From the NCBI GenBank assembly GCA_947396885.1, contig OX377206.1, forward strand, positions 21,633,114 through 21,697,113: 64,000 nt of DNA, given 5' to 3'. The first letter of the stretch is position 1. The number at the start of each line of letters is the position of its first letter. The notes beneath the pieces are model-generated. The model did not search any database. It was given only the letters and a program-made list of their open reading frames with translations, and was not told the origin of the DNA. The position numbers and the translations under genes are program-made. Below, in pieces: positions 11,501 to 20,100 of the stretch. This DNA is from Heligmosomoides polygyrus polygyrus. Lineage: Eukaryota > Nematoda > Chromadorea > Rhabditida > Heligmosomidae.

Positions 11501-11764
11501 ACAGCATGGTTCTGTGCAATGGAAATGATGTTAATAAATGTTTTCAAAGGACAGGAAGCCCAAAGTATACCTGAAGTATTCACTGTGAGTAGCCAAGATA
11601 ACTTTGTGAGCATGGAACCGTTTTCCCTCAATCACAAATGTCACGTCCGAGAAGTTTGGACTCAAGAACAGCGAACCCATGCCATTAATCAGGTCTACTT
11701 TATGGTCGACAACACCGGTTAGGCAGTCTAAATGGATCGGTATATGTGCTCCAAAATTCTTCAT
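2385..11764 (-). CDS. BTBD9-like BTB-BACK protein (partial, at least 6 exons)
   Basis: Exons in transcript order are 11764/11728-11571, 11511-11422, 11362-11239, 3672-3547, 2782-2660 and 2596-2385, each with AG/GT borders and agreeing phases. The N-terminal exon gives the BTB core (FSDVTFVIEGKRFHAHKVIL, then HSEYFR). The next two continue it (MLYGSLKES, YIYTGQAE). Exons 4-6 give the BACK part (RLDIGNVFTILRTSTLLALH, SRDTFYAPELEIFRALTRW, LRLHLMTQKELL with LDAMEVKESG). This order and spacing match animal BTBD9; the C. elegans relative is hpo-9. BTBD9 proteins are thought to act as cullin-3 adaptor-type or neuronal regulatory proteins; that is family knowledge. The third intron is 7.6 kb and holds a nested transposon stack. 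The 5' end is unresolved: ATG at 11762-11764 is in frame, but an acceptor CCATTTAG just before 11728 suggests an upstream exon. The discoidin-like C-terminus is not seen. Confidence 0.8.
2660..2782 (-). CDS. BTBD9-like exon E (BACK domain)
   Basis: It is 123 nt, phase 0 to 0, after acceptor TCTACTTTAG and before donor GTACGT. It reads VFTRLSQQDMMEMLSRDTFY, then APELEIFRALTRWIQAHPVV and K. The RDTFYAPE..IF.AL..W core is the BACK signature RDSF.APE..IF.ALL.W. Confidence 0.85.
3117..3186 (+). repeat. SINE-A 3' fragment
   Basis: It matches the 3' part of the SINE-A family (CGCATTCGAATCGCCTCC, then a CATCCCGTAGAAGTGGAATG block and an AAAAGGGA tail) found complete at 30756-31044. It is diverged and lacks the tRNA-like head. 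It sits in the BTBD9-like intron between exons D and E. Confidence 0.6.
3547..3672 (-). CDS. BTBD9-like exon D (BACK domain)
   Basis: It is 126 nt, phase 0 to 0, between acceptor GAGAATTCAG and donor GTCAGT. It reads TRLDIGNVFTILRTSTLLAL, then HDLTQSCMKFCDRYAAQVLT and SQ. This lines up with the BTBD9 segment NVCMTFDVASLYSLPKLT..C..F....AQEVL, with the same length up to the next exon. Confidence 0.85.
4563..4763 (-). pseudogene. hAT transposase C-terminal dimerisation relic
   Basis: It reads PPGTVEGNRMFSAVGRFFND followed by FSKTLITTIGELLFLI. This is the hAT C-terminal pattern P.....ER.FS..GR...D....L......LLFL. The sister copy at 60086-60268 has PPGTVETERTFSAVGRILND. Only this part is readable; stop codons bound it and no catalytic region was found. 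It probably cannot supply transposase. Confidence 0.65.
4751..4895 (-). repeat. tRNA-like fold-back family, left arm (interrupted copy)
   Basis: On the minus strand this holds a tRNA T-arm and B box (GGTTCGAGTCC), then a flank ending TTTTGATCGCAACAAAAC. The same sequence in opposite orientation starts near 8930. With 8761-8998 it is one fold-back copy of the kind seen complete at 48410-48807. The sister hAT copy at 59448 lacks it, which places the insertion borders near 4751 and 8998. The second hAT-like element cuts it at 4896. Confidence 0.65.
5925..6125 (-). repeat. old diverged SINE-A copy
   Basis: In minus orientation it keeps the SINE-A landmarks in order: the tail-side CTCTGTGGGATATCGTAGAGG block, GTTTTATCCTTCCCAGGCAA, then AAGGCCTGGCTGCCCGCGG. 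It is much more diverged than the copies at 30.8, 39.1, 60.4 and 62.3 kb, so it is an older insertion inside hAT-like family 2. Confidence 0.55.
6780..7790. repeat. C/T-rich degenerate array with CTGGTC words and C-tracts
   Basis: The plus strand is dominated by TTACTGGTC / CTCCTGGTC words separated by C-runs (about 15 C at 7331, others near 7531 and 7622). Blocks reading GCGCGACGTCGGTGACAC or similar (7084-7099, 7448-7466), with CTGAATCCAGAAGCTCAGAA, are related to the 42-bp array at 20650-21300. So both parts of the 20.1-21.3 kb locus have a counterpart here. Open frames are incidental. Confidence 0.6.
7850..8277. repeat. 52-bp minisatellite
   Basis: About five tandem units of 52 bp centred on GTGGATGATGCGGCGTACCT followed by CACTTTGGTTAGATCATTCG and ACCGCTCTCGC (7980-8220). 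Diverged copies flank it. The outer sequence ATCACTCAAACGTCATCGAC occurs on both sides (near 7888 and 8229) as a direct repeat. A short (GATA) run lies at 7929-7947. Confidence 0.8.
8761..8998 (+). repeat. tRNA-like fold-back family, right part (interrupted copy)
   Basis: It starts with the 5' tRNA-like part of the left arm on the minus strand (CTACGCCTTACACCAACGG), then a unique loop, then GGTGCGGGTTCGAGTCCCGC and CTGGCGC on the plus strand with the TTTGATAGCAACAAACAGC flank. This is the layout of the complete copy at 48410-48807. It ends where hAT family 1 sequence resumes (GGATAAGTAACGCCAAG). Confidence 0.65.
9408..11238. other. intron sequence with C-tracts, no gene recognised
   Basis: This is the part of the large BTBD9-like intron outside the hAT-like insertion. 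It has an uninterrupted run of about 25 C at 9866-9890 and a shorter C-run near 11202. Overlapping frames around 9609-10135 are open on both strands because of this low-complexity sequence and show no domain. Confidence 0.5.
11239..11362 (-). CDS. BTBD9-like exon C (end of BTB domain)
   Basis: After acceptor CATGCTTCAG it reads YIYTGQAELFSFKLSELLKI, then LLLSHEYMLTKIMKAVASYL and K. YIYTG and the following helices are the end of the BTB fold. It ends in phase 0 at donor GTATAT, which opens the 7.6-kb transposon-filled intron. Exon D resumes in phase 0. Confidence 0.85.
11422..11511 (-). CDS. BTBD9-like exon B
   Basis: It follows acceptor CATTGCACAG. In phase with exon A it reads TMLYGSLKESTEAEIVLEG, then TDPLAFQTLLR. 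This corresponds to the LLYGGMRES...EAF..LLKYIYTG part of BTBD9. The donor is GTAGGC. The following intron is 59 nt, typical of a short nematode intron. Confidence 0.85.
11571..11764 (-). CDS. BTBD9-like exon A (BTB domain start)
   Basis: It encodes VVDHKVDLINGMGSLFLSPN followed by FSDVTFVIEGKRFHAHKVIL and ATHSEYF, the first half of a BTB fold in BTBD9 style (DH near the start, SDVTFV, HKVIL, YFR). It ends AG at 11571 before donor GTATAC. The start is uncertain: an in-frame Met at 11764, or an acceptor (CCATTTAG) giving an exon start near 11728. Confidence 0.8.
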
Positions 11765-12217
11765 GTGATTTACTCAGATGGCTAGACTTCTTGAGTTTCC
11801 AGAGAGTATCGTTCGATGCTCAACGGAACTATGTTAAAACCCTTCGGATACTTTCAAATCTAACCTCCGTCTTCTCCATGCTGTGTTCCGGTAAACGAAT
11901 GGAATGGAATACCTCTGCTCATTTCTGGAGGAAGCAGGCAACGATCACACCTAGGTAAGCCAGCACTTGTGAAACCCATACAAGCGGCTTTTACAGTACA
12001 GAAGTAAGAAGGAATGAACAGTATCAAGTTCCAGAAAGCCTAGTGGTCAAGGCCACTGTCAAGAATCGAATGCCGGCCACCGCCGAGACAGTGGAGAAGG
12101 ACTACCAGAGCGATGATGAAATACTGCAAGTGGGCTGAGAAGGTGGAGGATGACATGAGGGGAAGGGCACTGTGACTAGAAGAGCGCGATCGAATCGATA
12201 TGAGGATGACGAAATAC
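11765..12217. other. upstream of the BTBD9-like exons, no gene recognised
   Basis: The region should hold the BTBD9-like 5' end or first intron. Small open frames exist on both strands, but none carries a recognisable domain or a clear partner splice site for exon A. No core promoter motif was identified. Confidence 0.35.
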
Positions 12218-12423
12218 TTAAGCCCTCCGCACACTTTTGCGGCAGCCGCGTACGCGGCTTCCACTGCCGCGTGCTAGAGTTCACGCTGCACTCCTCCCGC
12301 TCACAGCCTCGCGCAGAGTCGCCGCGCGAGGCTAGTTTTGCCTCGCGCGGCGACTCTGCGTCTCTGCCCCATGCTTAAAGATAGGGCTGCCGCGTTGCCG
12401 CAAAAGTGTGCGGAAGGCTTTAG
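12218..12423. mobile_element. MITE with long GC-rich inverted repeats
   Basis: The ends read TTAAGCCCTCCGCACACTTT (12218) and AAAGTGTGCGGAAGGCTTTA (to 12423), inverted copies continuing inward through TGCGGCAGC and GCTGCCGCG. The centre has a second hairpin, TCGCCGCGCGAGGCTAGTTT facing TGCCTCGCGCGGCGACTC. It has no coding capacity. Size and structure fit a nonautonomous DNA element; the target duplication is not certain. Confidence 0.65.
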
Positions 12424-12699
12424 GTAATGGTGGGAGGAAAAGGAGGAGGAGGTGTGACAGCATTCAAGCAGAGTGCAACGTTGAAGATCCGGCTACAAAG
12501 CGATTAGGATGTGCCGTGCATTCCACGGGCTCACTTTATTCTGCGCAACATTACTAAGCTATTAGGTTTCCGGGAAGTTGTGTTGCTATTTTCCATAATG
12601 CTTAATGCTACTTTCTTTATAAAATTTTTCGCACAATCTAACTGAATAATTTATGTTTCAACGCTGTTTTGGATCCATGTTCTTGAAGGATGTCGAAGA

Positions 12700-13811
12700 A
12701 TGTCGAAGGAGCAATTCCGGACGATATTTTATTTTAACTTAAAATTGAGGCAATCCGCAGCCGAGGTAGCTCGACAAATCAAGTGTGGGGGGCCTAATAC
12801 AGTACCGGACATGCCGCTGCGTCCAACAAGCACAAGCGGCGCAAAAGATGAGAAGCGGCGCAAAAGGGCGGCCGGAGAGCGCCGTTTTCCGCTCGCCACG
12901 CGCCGCTTCTCATCTTTTGTGCCGCTTGTGCTTGTTGGACGCAGCGGCATGTCCCGGTAGTGTAGTGTTAGAGAAGGCACTGTGCGAAAGAGGCTCGGTA
13001 AATTTCGGACCGGAGATTCCAGCCTCGAAGATAGCGGTCGACCTAGAGCGACCCTGGACGATGAGTTGAAGGAATTGGTGGAAGCTGAACCATGCCAAAC
13101 AGTTCGTGGGATCGCGGAAGAGCTCGGCGTCAGTGAAACTGCCGTTGCAGATGCTTCGAAATGCCTCGGGAAGGTGAAAAGACTCGAAAAGTGGGTGCGC
13201 CACGAGTTGAGTGAGCGGCAAAAATTTCACGTCTCGAGATTTGTTCTTCTCTACCTTTACGCAACAAAACGGACCCGTTTTGGATCGAATCATCACTTGT
13301 GATGAAAAGTGGATTCCGTATGATAACATGAAAACGTTTCGGACAGTGGTTGGACGTCGACGAAGCCCCTAGGCATTTTGCAAAGGCGAGCCTTCACCAA
13401 TAAAAGGTAATGGTCACTGAGTGGTGGTCGGCGGCAGGTGTGATGCATTACAACTTTTTGACACCAGGCCAAACGATCACAGTAGAGTCCTACTGTAAGG
13501 AAGTCGACGAAATGCACCAAAAATTGCGTCAACTTCAGCCGGCATTGGCCAGCAGAAGAGGCCCGATTCTTTTGCACGAAAACGCCCGCCTACACGTTTC
13601 ACAAATCACTGTTCGAAAATTGAACGAATTAAGCGTTGAAGTTCTGCCTCACCCGCCATATTCTCCAGACCTCTCACCAACCGGCTACTACCTTTTCAAA
13701 CACTTTCAGAACTTTCTCGATGGTAAAACCTTCACCAAGCAGAACCAAACGAGAACAGCTTCCTTGGATTTTGTCGAATCTCGACCACCTACTTCTTCGC
13801 TGATGGAATAA
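12700..13811 (+). pseudogene. mariner transposase, frameshifted and interrupted
   Basis: Readable parts in order are: the N-terminal helix-turn-helix start MSKEQFRTIFYFNLKLRQSA (12700-12802); a second DNA-binding part with VRGIAEELGVSETAVADASK and LSERQK (12982-13302); ITCDEKWI (about 13290-13320, another frame); and ILLHENARLHVSQ with PHPPYSPDLSPTGYYLF (13410-13811). In active mariners the catalytic triad is D, D(34)D. Here the first D (CDEKW) and third D (SPDLSP) are present, while the second sits in HENARLH where HDNARPH is usual. With two frame changes, stops and the palindrome it is inactive. Confidence 0.8.
12803..12959. mobile_element. 157-bp palindromic MITE inside mariner-1
   Basis: The left arm TACCGGACATGCCGCTGCGT is the inverse of the right arm, which ends CAGCGGCATGTCCCGGTA. 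The arms continue for about 55 bp (CCAACAAGCACAAGCGGCGC and ATGAGAAGCGGCG). The loop is about 40 bp. It interrupts the mariner transposase after codon ~34, so it is younger than that insertion. Confidence 0.8.
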
Positions 13812-13948
13812 GTTGACCTATGACCTGCTGGCAAAAGTGTGTTGATTGGAACGGTGCTTATTTCGGTTAAATCCGATCAAAATTTGAGAAGGTTATGGCA
13901 GTTCAATGTGGAGCACTCAAAATGCTGAAAACTTTCCGGACAACCTAA

Positions 13949-14584
13949 TGTACTGAGTGCGTACTTGGTGGGCTTCTGGACAATTTGGTTCTTCATCAAT
14001 ACTCATATGCTCTTCGTCCTAGGTGCGGAAGCAAATCCCTGATCTGTTCAGTCTCACAGGCCTCATGCCTCCATCACAAGTGTTGTTTTATTCGAGCGAC
14101 GTCTTCAGAAACGCATGTCGTTTCAGATCCCTTTCTGTGAAACCACATTTGCAAAATTAAGCAGAGGTCCCAGCTAAATAAAGATTCAGACAATTTTGGC
14201 GATTTTCTGTCGTTTAAACTTTGGAGCATTTTTATGAATGCTGAATGCTTTTGTTATCCTCTTAATTCTTTTTTCTTGCCAAATTGCAGAAGCTCTGTAT
14301 GGAATGCTATACGACAAAATTTATCCTCACAGCAGGAATGCCCTGTATTCGAGAACCTTTTTACCGAGTTTTAAGTGAGACTCTTTGTTTTCCCTAATCC
14401 GTAATTCGTTAGCTTCGACCATGATGACTCAAAGATAAATTACGTCATTTTGGAACTATTGTGCCCTTGGTTATTTGCTTAAAAATTGTGCCCCTTTCTT
14501 TGTTTTCTAAATGTAAATGGCCATATGAAGTAAGCAATGTGACACCATTATGAATGTAGATAACTCACTAAACCTTATTCTGCA
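13949..14584. other. no gene recognised
   Basis: A/T-rich sequence between mariner-1 and the dispersed repeat that was the RTE target. No recognisable coding motif, tRNA or inverted repeat was seen. Confidence 0.4.
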
Positions 14585-14830
14585 ACTACTAAGAGCAACA
14601 AACAAATACACGTACATAAACCACATACAACGAACGCACACATAATGCAATCAAATTTTTGAATTTTAAAAAATGACTTCTTGACCCTCTTGTGAGAGCA
14701 ACAACCAGGAGAATCCACCTTACGGAGAGATTCAGAAGACACAATCAGCGGAACGTTGAACTTACATATTGTCCTATTGTGAGAGCAATGATCTTATGGA
14801 AAAGCTTAGGACAACTCAGGTAGCATGACA
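14585..14830. repeat. dispersed repeat X, copy 1, left part
   Basis: This shares ordered blocks with 31500-31750: AACGAACGCACACA against AACGAACAACAAACA, CTTTTGTGGGAAC-like against CTCTTGTGAGAGC, and the end AAGCTTAGGACAACTCAGG against AGGCTTAAGACAGCTCAGC. It continues after the RTE insertion at 17697. It has no ORF and an unknown family. Confidence 0.5.
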
Positions 14831-16160
14831 GATGATGTGAAAGCAAAAGTTCGAGAGAAGAAGTCGCTCTATCACGTGTTTCTTAGCGACAAGACAGCCG
14901 ATAACTGGCGGAAGTACCAAGAAGCGAAGAAAGCTGCAAATAAGGCCGTGGCTGTTGCAAAAGCCACTCATTATGGAGGTGTCAACGAGAAGCTCGAGTC
15001 ACGCGATGGTGAGCGGTATCTATACCGACTTGCTAAGAGCCGCCATCGCCAAACCGAGGATATTGAAAAGTTTTTTGGCATCAATGATGAGAGCGGCCAT
15101 CTTCTGACAGACCGCAAAAAGGCGCTGAAGCGATGGCGTGATTACTTCGAGGAAGTTTCCACTATGGAATTTCCTCACCCGGCCATCCCTTCTGTGGCTT
15201 CTGTTCACGGTCCCGTACACAAGATCACCGTGGAGGAGACAGAAGCGGCTCTGAGGAAGATGAGGTGAGGCAAAGCGACTGGGCCCGACGACGTGGCAGC
15301 TGATCTGTGGAAGTCAAAGCTGTGGTACCCTGCTGAGTGGTTGGCGAAGTTCTTTAACCAGGTTGTGGCGGAGAAGAAGGTGCCTGAGTGTTGGCGCCAA
15401 AGCACGACGATTCCGATTTGGAAGAAGAAGGCAGTCCTGCAGACTGCTCCAATTACCGTCCGATTCGCTTGCTCTTGCACAGCATGAAGATCTTTGAGCG
15501 AATTGTCGATGGTCGAATTCGTGACATCGTCCAGCTTTCCAGCAATCAGTGCGGTTTCGTAGCTGGCTGTGGCACCATTGATGCCATACATGCCGCCCGC
15601 CTCTTGTTAGAGAAGCATCGCGAGAAACAGAAGCCAGTGCATATCGCCTTCCTCGTCTTGGAGAAGGCCTTTGACCGCGTACCGCGTGAAGTGATATGGT
15701 ACGCCCTGCGACGACATGGAGTTCCTGAAGAGCTCATAGAGTGGGTGCGAATCCTCTACTCTTGCCCAAAGAGTAGAGTTCAAGCTGCAGCCGGAACCTC
15801 GATGGAGTCCCCCATCTCTGTCGGGGTACACCAGGGTTCTGCGCTTTCCCCACTCCTTTTTGTTGTCGTGATGGACGCCATTACACGAGATCTTCAGAAG
15901 CCAGTCCCCTGGACACTGCTTTATGCTGATGACGTAATGCTCGCTAGCGAAGATAAAGATGAACTCGAGCGAGAGGTGCAAGCTTGGCGGGATCGCTTGG
16001 AGTGTTTTGGACTCAGATTGAACGTGAAGAAGACCGAGTATCTAACGACTGACGTTAATGAGTCCAGCTCCATCAAGGGTAACGGCATCGAGCTCCCACG
16101 CACTTCGGTTTTTAAGTACCTGGGATCAGCAGTAGCATCCGATGGCAATCTGATGATTGA
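14831..16160 (+). pseudogene. RTE reverse transcriptase, copy 1 (linker and RT)
   Basis: The linker (SLYHVFLSDKTADNWRKYQE, YLYRLAKSRHRQTEDIEKFF) runs in one frame to 15268. The reverse transcriptase runs in another frame from about 15388: PIRLLLHSMKIFERIVDGRI, FLVLEKAFDRVPREVIWYAL, VGVHQGSALSPLLFVVVMDA and the catalytic YADD at about 15.92 kb. It carries at least one frameshift near 15268-15390. The reading frame is intact up to the GC-rich insertion, and the family part that follows resumes at 17110. Confidence 0.85.
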
Positions 16161-17109
16161 GGCGCCTTTTATACTCCCGCCGCGGCGCGGCGCGTCAATT
16201 TGGGGAGCGGCGCGGCCAGTCGCGCCGCGCCCCTAATTTGACGCGCCGCTGCGCGACTGCAGTTAGAAAGGGGAGCGTCAGCGACGCGCGGCCACGAGCT
16301 TCTGCGCACTACGGCCCGTGCTCCGGAAACGGTCCATGAGTCATTGAGGGAGCAAAACAGAAAGGATTCGTCTGGCTGATCAGCGCAATGCATCTTGTCA
16401 ATGTTTGTCGTGGGATTCCTATGGGGAGCGACGAATCCTCTCTTAAGCCTGGAGTCGAAGTCGTTCGCTCAACCTACGGTTGAAACTGGTGAGTGTGGTA
16501 TTGAGTCGAATCTCCTGCAATGCAAACGGCTTTAAACCACTCTTTATTTTGCGATATGTGCGGGTTCAATTGTAAAACTACTGGAAGGTACTCATCGTCG
16601 AGAATCACTCAAAATTCTTTCTCATATGGCCATTCTGGGGTCACTGTGCACTAAGCATATCTTTGGCGTGGTATATAAAGCTTCCTGAATGTCTACAGAT
16701 CTCCGTTCTCTTCCTAGGTTACAGAAGGTACGGGCTAAGGTCATGGTCACCGATTTCGCCCAAACTCCCTAATCATGCAAACCTAGTAATCGTCTGTAAC
16801 TTCAAAAAACGATGTCAGACTCGTGATCAGCACCCTAAATACCCCTTTCTCCTTTCCAATCGGAGAAGTTTGGTCGAAACGGTGAAATCCCCCACACTAC
16901 ACCGAGTCTGCCGTGGCTGATCGCGCCGCGCCGCGCCCTTCCCCTCAGCGGCGCGATTCGCCGAATACCGTAACCCAAAATTCCTCAAGTGTGGTGTTTT
17001 GCGGCGGCGGAGTATAAAAGCGATGCGGCGCCGCCTCGCGGCGCGAAAAATCGATAGCCATGTCGACCATTACGCCGCGCCGCGGGGCGGCGCAAGTATA
17101 AAAGGCGCC
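16161..17109. mobile_element. 949-bp GC-rich element with GGCGCC ends and 3-bp target duplication
   Basis: The ends are GGCGCCTTTTATACTCCCGC (16161) and, inverted, AAGTATAAAAGGCGCC (to 17109). They extend into (GGCGC)n-like arms: CGCGGCGCGGCGCG inside the left end and GCCGCGCCGCGGGGCGGCGC inside the right. The flank TGA occurs at 16158-16160 and 17110-17112; removing the element and one TGA gives the expected RTE reading frame. Internal GC-rich palindromes occur near 16200-16260 and 16920-17060; the core is A/T-richer. No transposase motif was found. The superfamily is unknown. Confidence 0.85.
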
Positions 17110-17678
17110 TGAAGTGAACTCATGCGTGAGTGCAGCTTGGTCCAAGTGGCGCTCGTTGACTGGCGTGCTCTGCGATAGGAAGATTCCAGAGCGCTTGAAG
17201 TCAAAAATATATAGAACTGTCGTCCGGCCGGTAGCGATGTACGGTGCTGAGTGTTGGCCTGCGACCAAGGAGGTTGAAACGCGCGGCGTGGAGCGTCATG
17301 GAGACGAAGATGCTGCGCTGGACGGCTGGAGTCACGCGCCTGGACTCCGAAATCGATAATCCGAAACGATGTCATTCGGCAGAAGTTCGGTGTCGCGCCG
17401 ATAGCGGACAAGATGCGCGAAGCTCGCTTATGATGGTACGGCCACGTTCTGCTCGGAGAAGAAGACAGCGTCCGCAAGATAGGCCTTAAGTTCGAGGTGG
17501 TAGGAAAGCGGCCTAGAGGGCGTCCGAAGCAGCGCTGATCTGACACGTTGCATATGGACTTGAAGGTTGCTGGTGTCCACCCTGATCTAGCGCTGGATCG
17601 GGAAAGGTGGCGTCATGACAATAGAATAGCGGACCCCGCTACGAAGCGGGACAGACGCTGAAGAAGAAGAAGATGAAG
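17110..17678 (+). pseudogene. RTE C-terminal domain, copy 1
   Basis: It resumes with AAWSKWRSLTGVLCDRKIPE and VRPVAMYGAECWPATKEVET, then frame-shifted parts equivalent to MLRWTAGVTRLD, the RWYGHV block and GKRPRGRPKQRW. The last bases (ACGAAGCGGGACAGACGCTG) are shared with the other two copies, followed by the GAAGAA tail. Confidence 0.8.
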
Positions 17679-17696
17679 AACTCAGGTAGCATGACA

Positions 17697-18480
17697 CCAT
17701 AATACTTGCACTAGAAACGACGCGTAAGCAGCGTAATCACTTGGCTTCCATAGCTGGCTAAGTATTTACATTCATGAAGGCGACATCAAACTGAACTTAT
17801 TCTATGAAATACACCTCCACGATTCACTCATGATAGAAAATAAACAACTATCTAATTTGGTTTTTTCGTGTAAGGAGAATGTGAAGAAATGTGTTTCGTT
17901 AAAAGGTTTAAAGCGTCACTACCCGCATAGCATTCACCAACACCAACGGAACACAACATAAAAACACATCATGAGCATAATAGTACGAAAAGGACCAGGT
18001 GTAAGTACTTCCTTGTATTGCTCCGCAACTCAACAGGTACGCTCGAGAAGACAAATGTGAACTGAATTTAGCCCGAAAAATACATCACCATATGCTGCTC
18101 AGGATTGCAAAAGAGCAAACTTCTACCTCACTTTCCTCATGTGAGAACAATGAGTGAGCCAATCTGTTTTGCTGGAAGGCTGAAGCGTCGCTACATACCC
18201 GAATGGCTTTGACGAATACCATCAGAACACAACAGATGAACAAATCATGGGGTATTACTAGCACAGAAATATCAGGTGTAAACACTGGCTCTTAAACACG
18301 ATGAACAGAAGGTTCAAGAATATGTCGTTGAGTTGAATTTAGCTTGGCAAATACATCTTCACATACCACTCAAGACTGAGGACTAACAACAAACATTTGG
18401 TGTTTTCACGTGAGAACATTGACTGACTGATGAGGTCTCAAGGAAGAGTTTAACGCAGCAGTACCGGTATAACTTTGAAG
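17697..18480. repeat. dispersed repeat X, copy 1, right part with diverged tandem units
   Basis: Three diverged units share the order ATGAGAACAnTGAnTGA, GCTGAAGCGTCGCTAC, CATCAGAACACAACA and TTGAATTTAGC (near 17870, 18110 and 18360). The same words occur in the 182-bp tandem array at 31990-32450. Before the RTE landed, 14585-14830 and this part were one unit. It has no coding potential. Confidence 0.5.
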
Positions 18481-18487
18481 AGAATCA

Positions 18488-18735
18488 ATGGCCGGGCGGC
18501 GCCCGAACCTTAAGGGCCTCTACAGAGTTTCGCGGCAGCACCCCGAGAACTCGTCCATATCGCTCCCGCCGCAAAGGGACCCACGCTGCAACTGTGGTGG
18601 AAGCTGCGGCGCGGACGAGTTGTCGCGGAGCCGCCGCACGCAAAGGTCCCCGAGGGCTGCCGCAGTTCACGGCGGCTCTCACCCGCAGCGCCAGGAGCTG
18701 CGGGTGAGACCCGCCGGAGGGCGTGATAGAAGAGT
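18488..18735. repeat. GC-rich dispersed repeat with hairpins
   Basis: An abrupt GC island in A/T-rich surroundings. It has a hairpin CTCACCCGCAGCGCCAGGAG facing CTGCGGGTGAG. The words GCGGCGCGGACGAGTTGTCG and GCTGCCGCAG recur, changed, near 59141-59210 (GCGCCGCGGACGAGTCGTCG) and more distantly near 34815. Overlapping 88-90 codon frames on both strands are by-products of GC content. Confidence 0.4.
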
Positions 18736-20100
18736 GTCCATTATGGATCATCTATTCTAAACATTTTTAAAACGAATCTACATGCTAGGGATATAGTAGG
18801 TTGGTGCATAATCTCTCTCCATAAAGAAGCTTGACAACCAACAATATAATCACCTGTAGTGTCGACAAATGGAGGTGTATGGAATCCTGCACTCAAAATG
18901 TAGCGCAAAAAGGCTTAGCAAGATATTAGGTAACCTTAATTGCTTGGAAAATCTCCGTGACCTTCCAGTCACAAGTTAGTCGTCTGAGGTTTAAGGAAAA
19001 CCCTTGCACAGAAATGCAACAAGAAATCAGATGGTTCTTTTTAGTACGAGGTATAACTGCATCGGACGGACCTATTGAACTTAATAAGGCATCGGAGAGA
19101 ATGCGGTCATCAGAAGGGCTAGCACATTATCTTCGAGCTGCTTGCCAAACGAGGAAATTTTAGCGGAGGTACAACGACAAAAATGAGAGCAAGCGCAAAA
19201 TGGCACAGAACTGTTGAGTTATAAGAAGTGTTCTATTAGATTTCGTGGCTTAGATTCAAGATCTCTTAACATGACTTAGAAAACGCTTTTTCACAAAAGA
19301 AAAAGCGTTCTGCTTACTTCATTTCTGACATACGTAGTGTTGCGTACAGCAGCCCTTGCGGCGCCGAACCACCCGCCGTTGTGATGGCGGGTCCGCGGCA
19401 CCCGCAAGACTCTGCTGCCGGCCTAAACCGATTCGGAGCACACGTGAGATTTTGTCCATGGTGTTTTTAATGCAAAGCTTTTCTTGAAAATTCTGCCATC
19501 GAATGTATTTCTTATTCCATTCAAAAAACACATATTTGTTAGTTTCATATGTCCAAACAAGAGTGCGCCCTATTTAAAAAAAAAACAGCGTACAAGTTAT
19601 AATGCAGAAAGCAGACAAATCTCTAGAAAGAAGGACTTTTGTTTCAGTGCAGCAGCGTTTGTGTTCAGGAAATGTACTGCCGTTTAAAGTCAACCATCAT
19701 CAGTATCAATGTCATGATTCAACCAGATGTAATCAGCCAGTCCAAACACCAGTTTGTCATGTCGGTCTCTATTTTGCCGTTAATTGGAGCCATAGAGTTT
19801 TATGGACACTTTATCCAAGTCCCACTCAAGGCGGCAAGAAATTTTCGATCCCTTTTTGGGTTTCTCGCCAATGTTTACTCTCTAAGGGTATTTTCTGTAC
19901 ATATTTATAGGTGTACCAGAGGTTCAACGGCCTGCCGGCCGCCAAACATCTGGTTGGGGCTTCGCCCCAAACCCGGAGAATAGAACACTCCGAACGTCTT
20001 CTTCTCCTCTTTAGACCTTCTCTCATTCATTACAGTAAAAAACTGGTTTTGCTATATAGAATGGTATAGCAGAATAGGGCAAAACAGGTCCATCACCTTC
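18736..20100. other. no gene recognised
   Basis: Small GC-rich patches occur at 19350-19420 and 19925-19975; the latter has a perfect small hairpin TTGGGGCTTCGCCCCAA. Open frames at 19602-19983 lack motifs and splice support. Confidence 0.4.

Larger units (their letters stand above)
12562..13948 (+). mobile_element. mariner element (mariner-1), split by a MITE
   Basis: The terminal repeats are TTAGGTTTCCGGGAAGTT at 12562 and the inverted AACTTTCCGGACAACCTAA ending at 13948. The left flank is TA; the right flank reads TG, a likely mutated TA. Inside is a broken mariner transposase. The length of about 1.39 kb equals a usual 1.25-1.3 kb mariner plus the 157-bp palindrome inserted at 12803. Confidence 0.8.
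14831..17678 (+). mobile_element. RTE-type LINE copy 1, 5'-truncated, with 18-bp target duplication
   Basis: The element lies between two identical copies of AACTCAGGTAGCATGACA (14813-14830 and 17679-17696). Eighteen-bp target copies and a 3' end of GAAGAAGAAGATG microsatellite type are what an RTE-like LINE leaves. It begins in the linker after the endonuclease, so it is 5'-truncated. The reverse transcriptase and C-terminal parts follow, interrupted by a 949-bp GC-rich element at 16161-17109. Sister copies are at 55260-58075 and 61508-64000. Confidence 0.9.

Noticed and set aside
19950..19975. Bacterial-type terminator or contamination (TTGGGGCTTCGCCCCAA)
   Set aside because: A single small hairpin without a following T-run or bacterial genes; surroundings are typical of the rest of the window.
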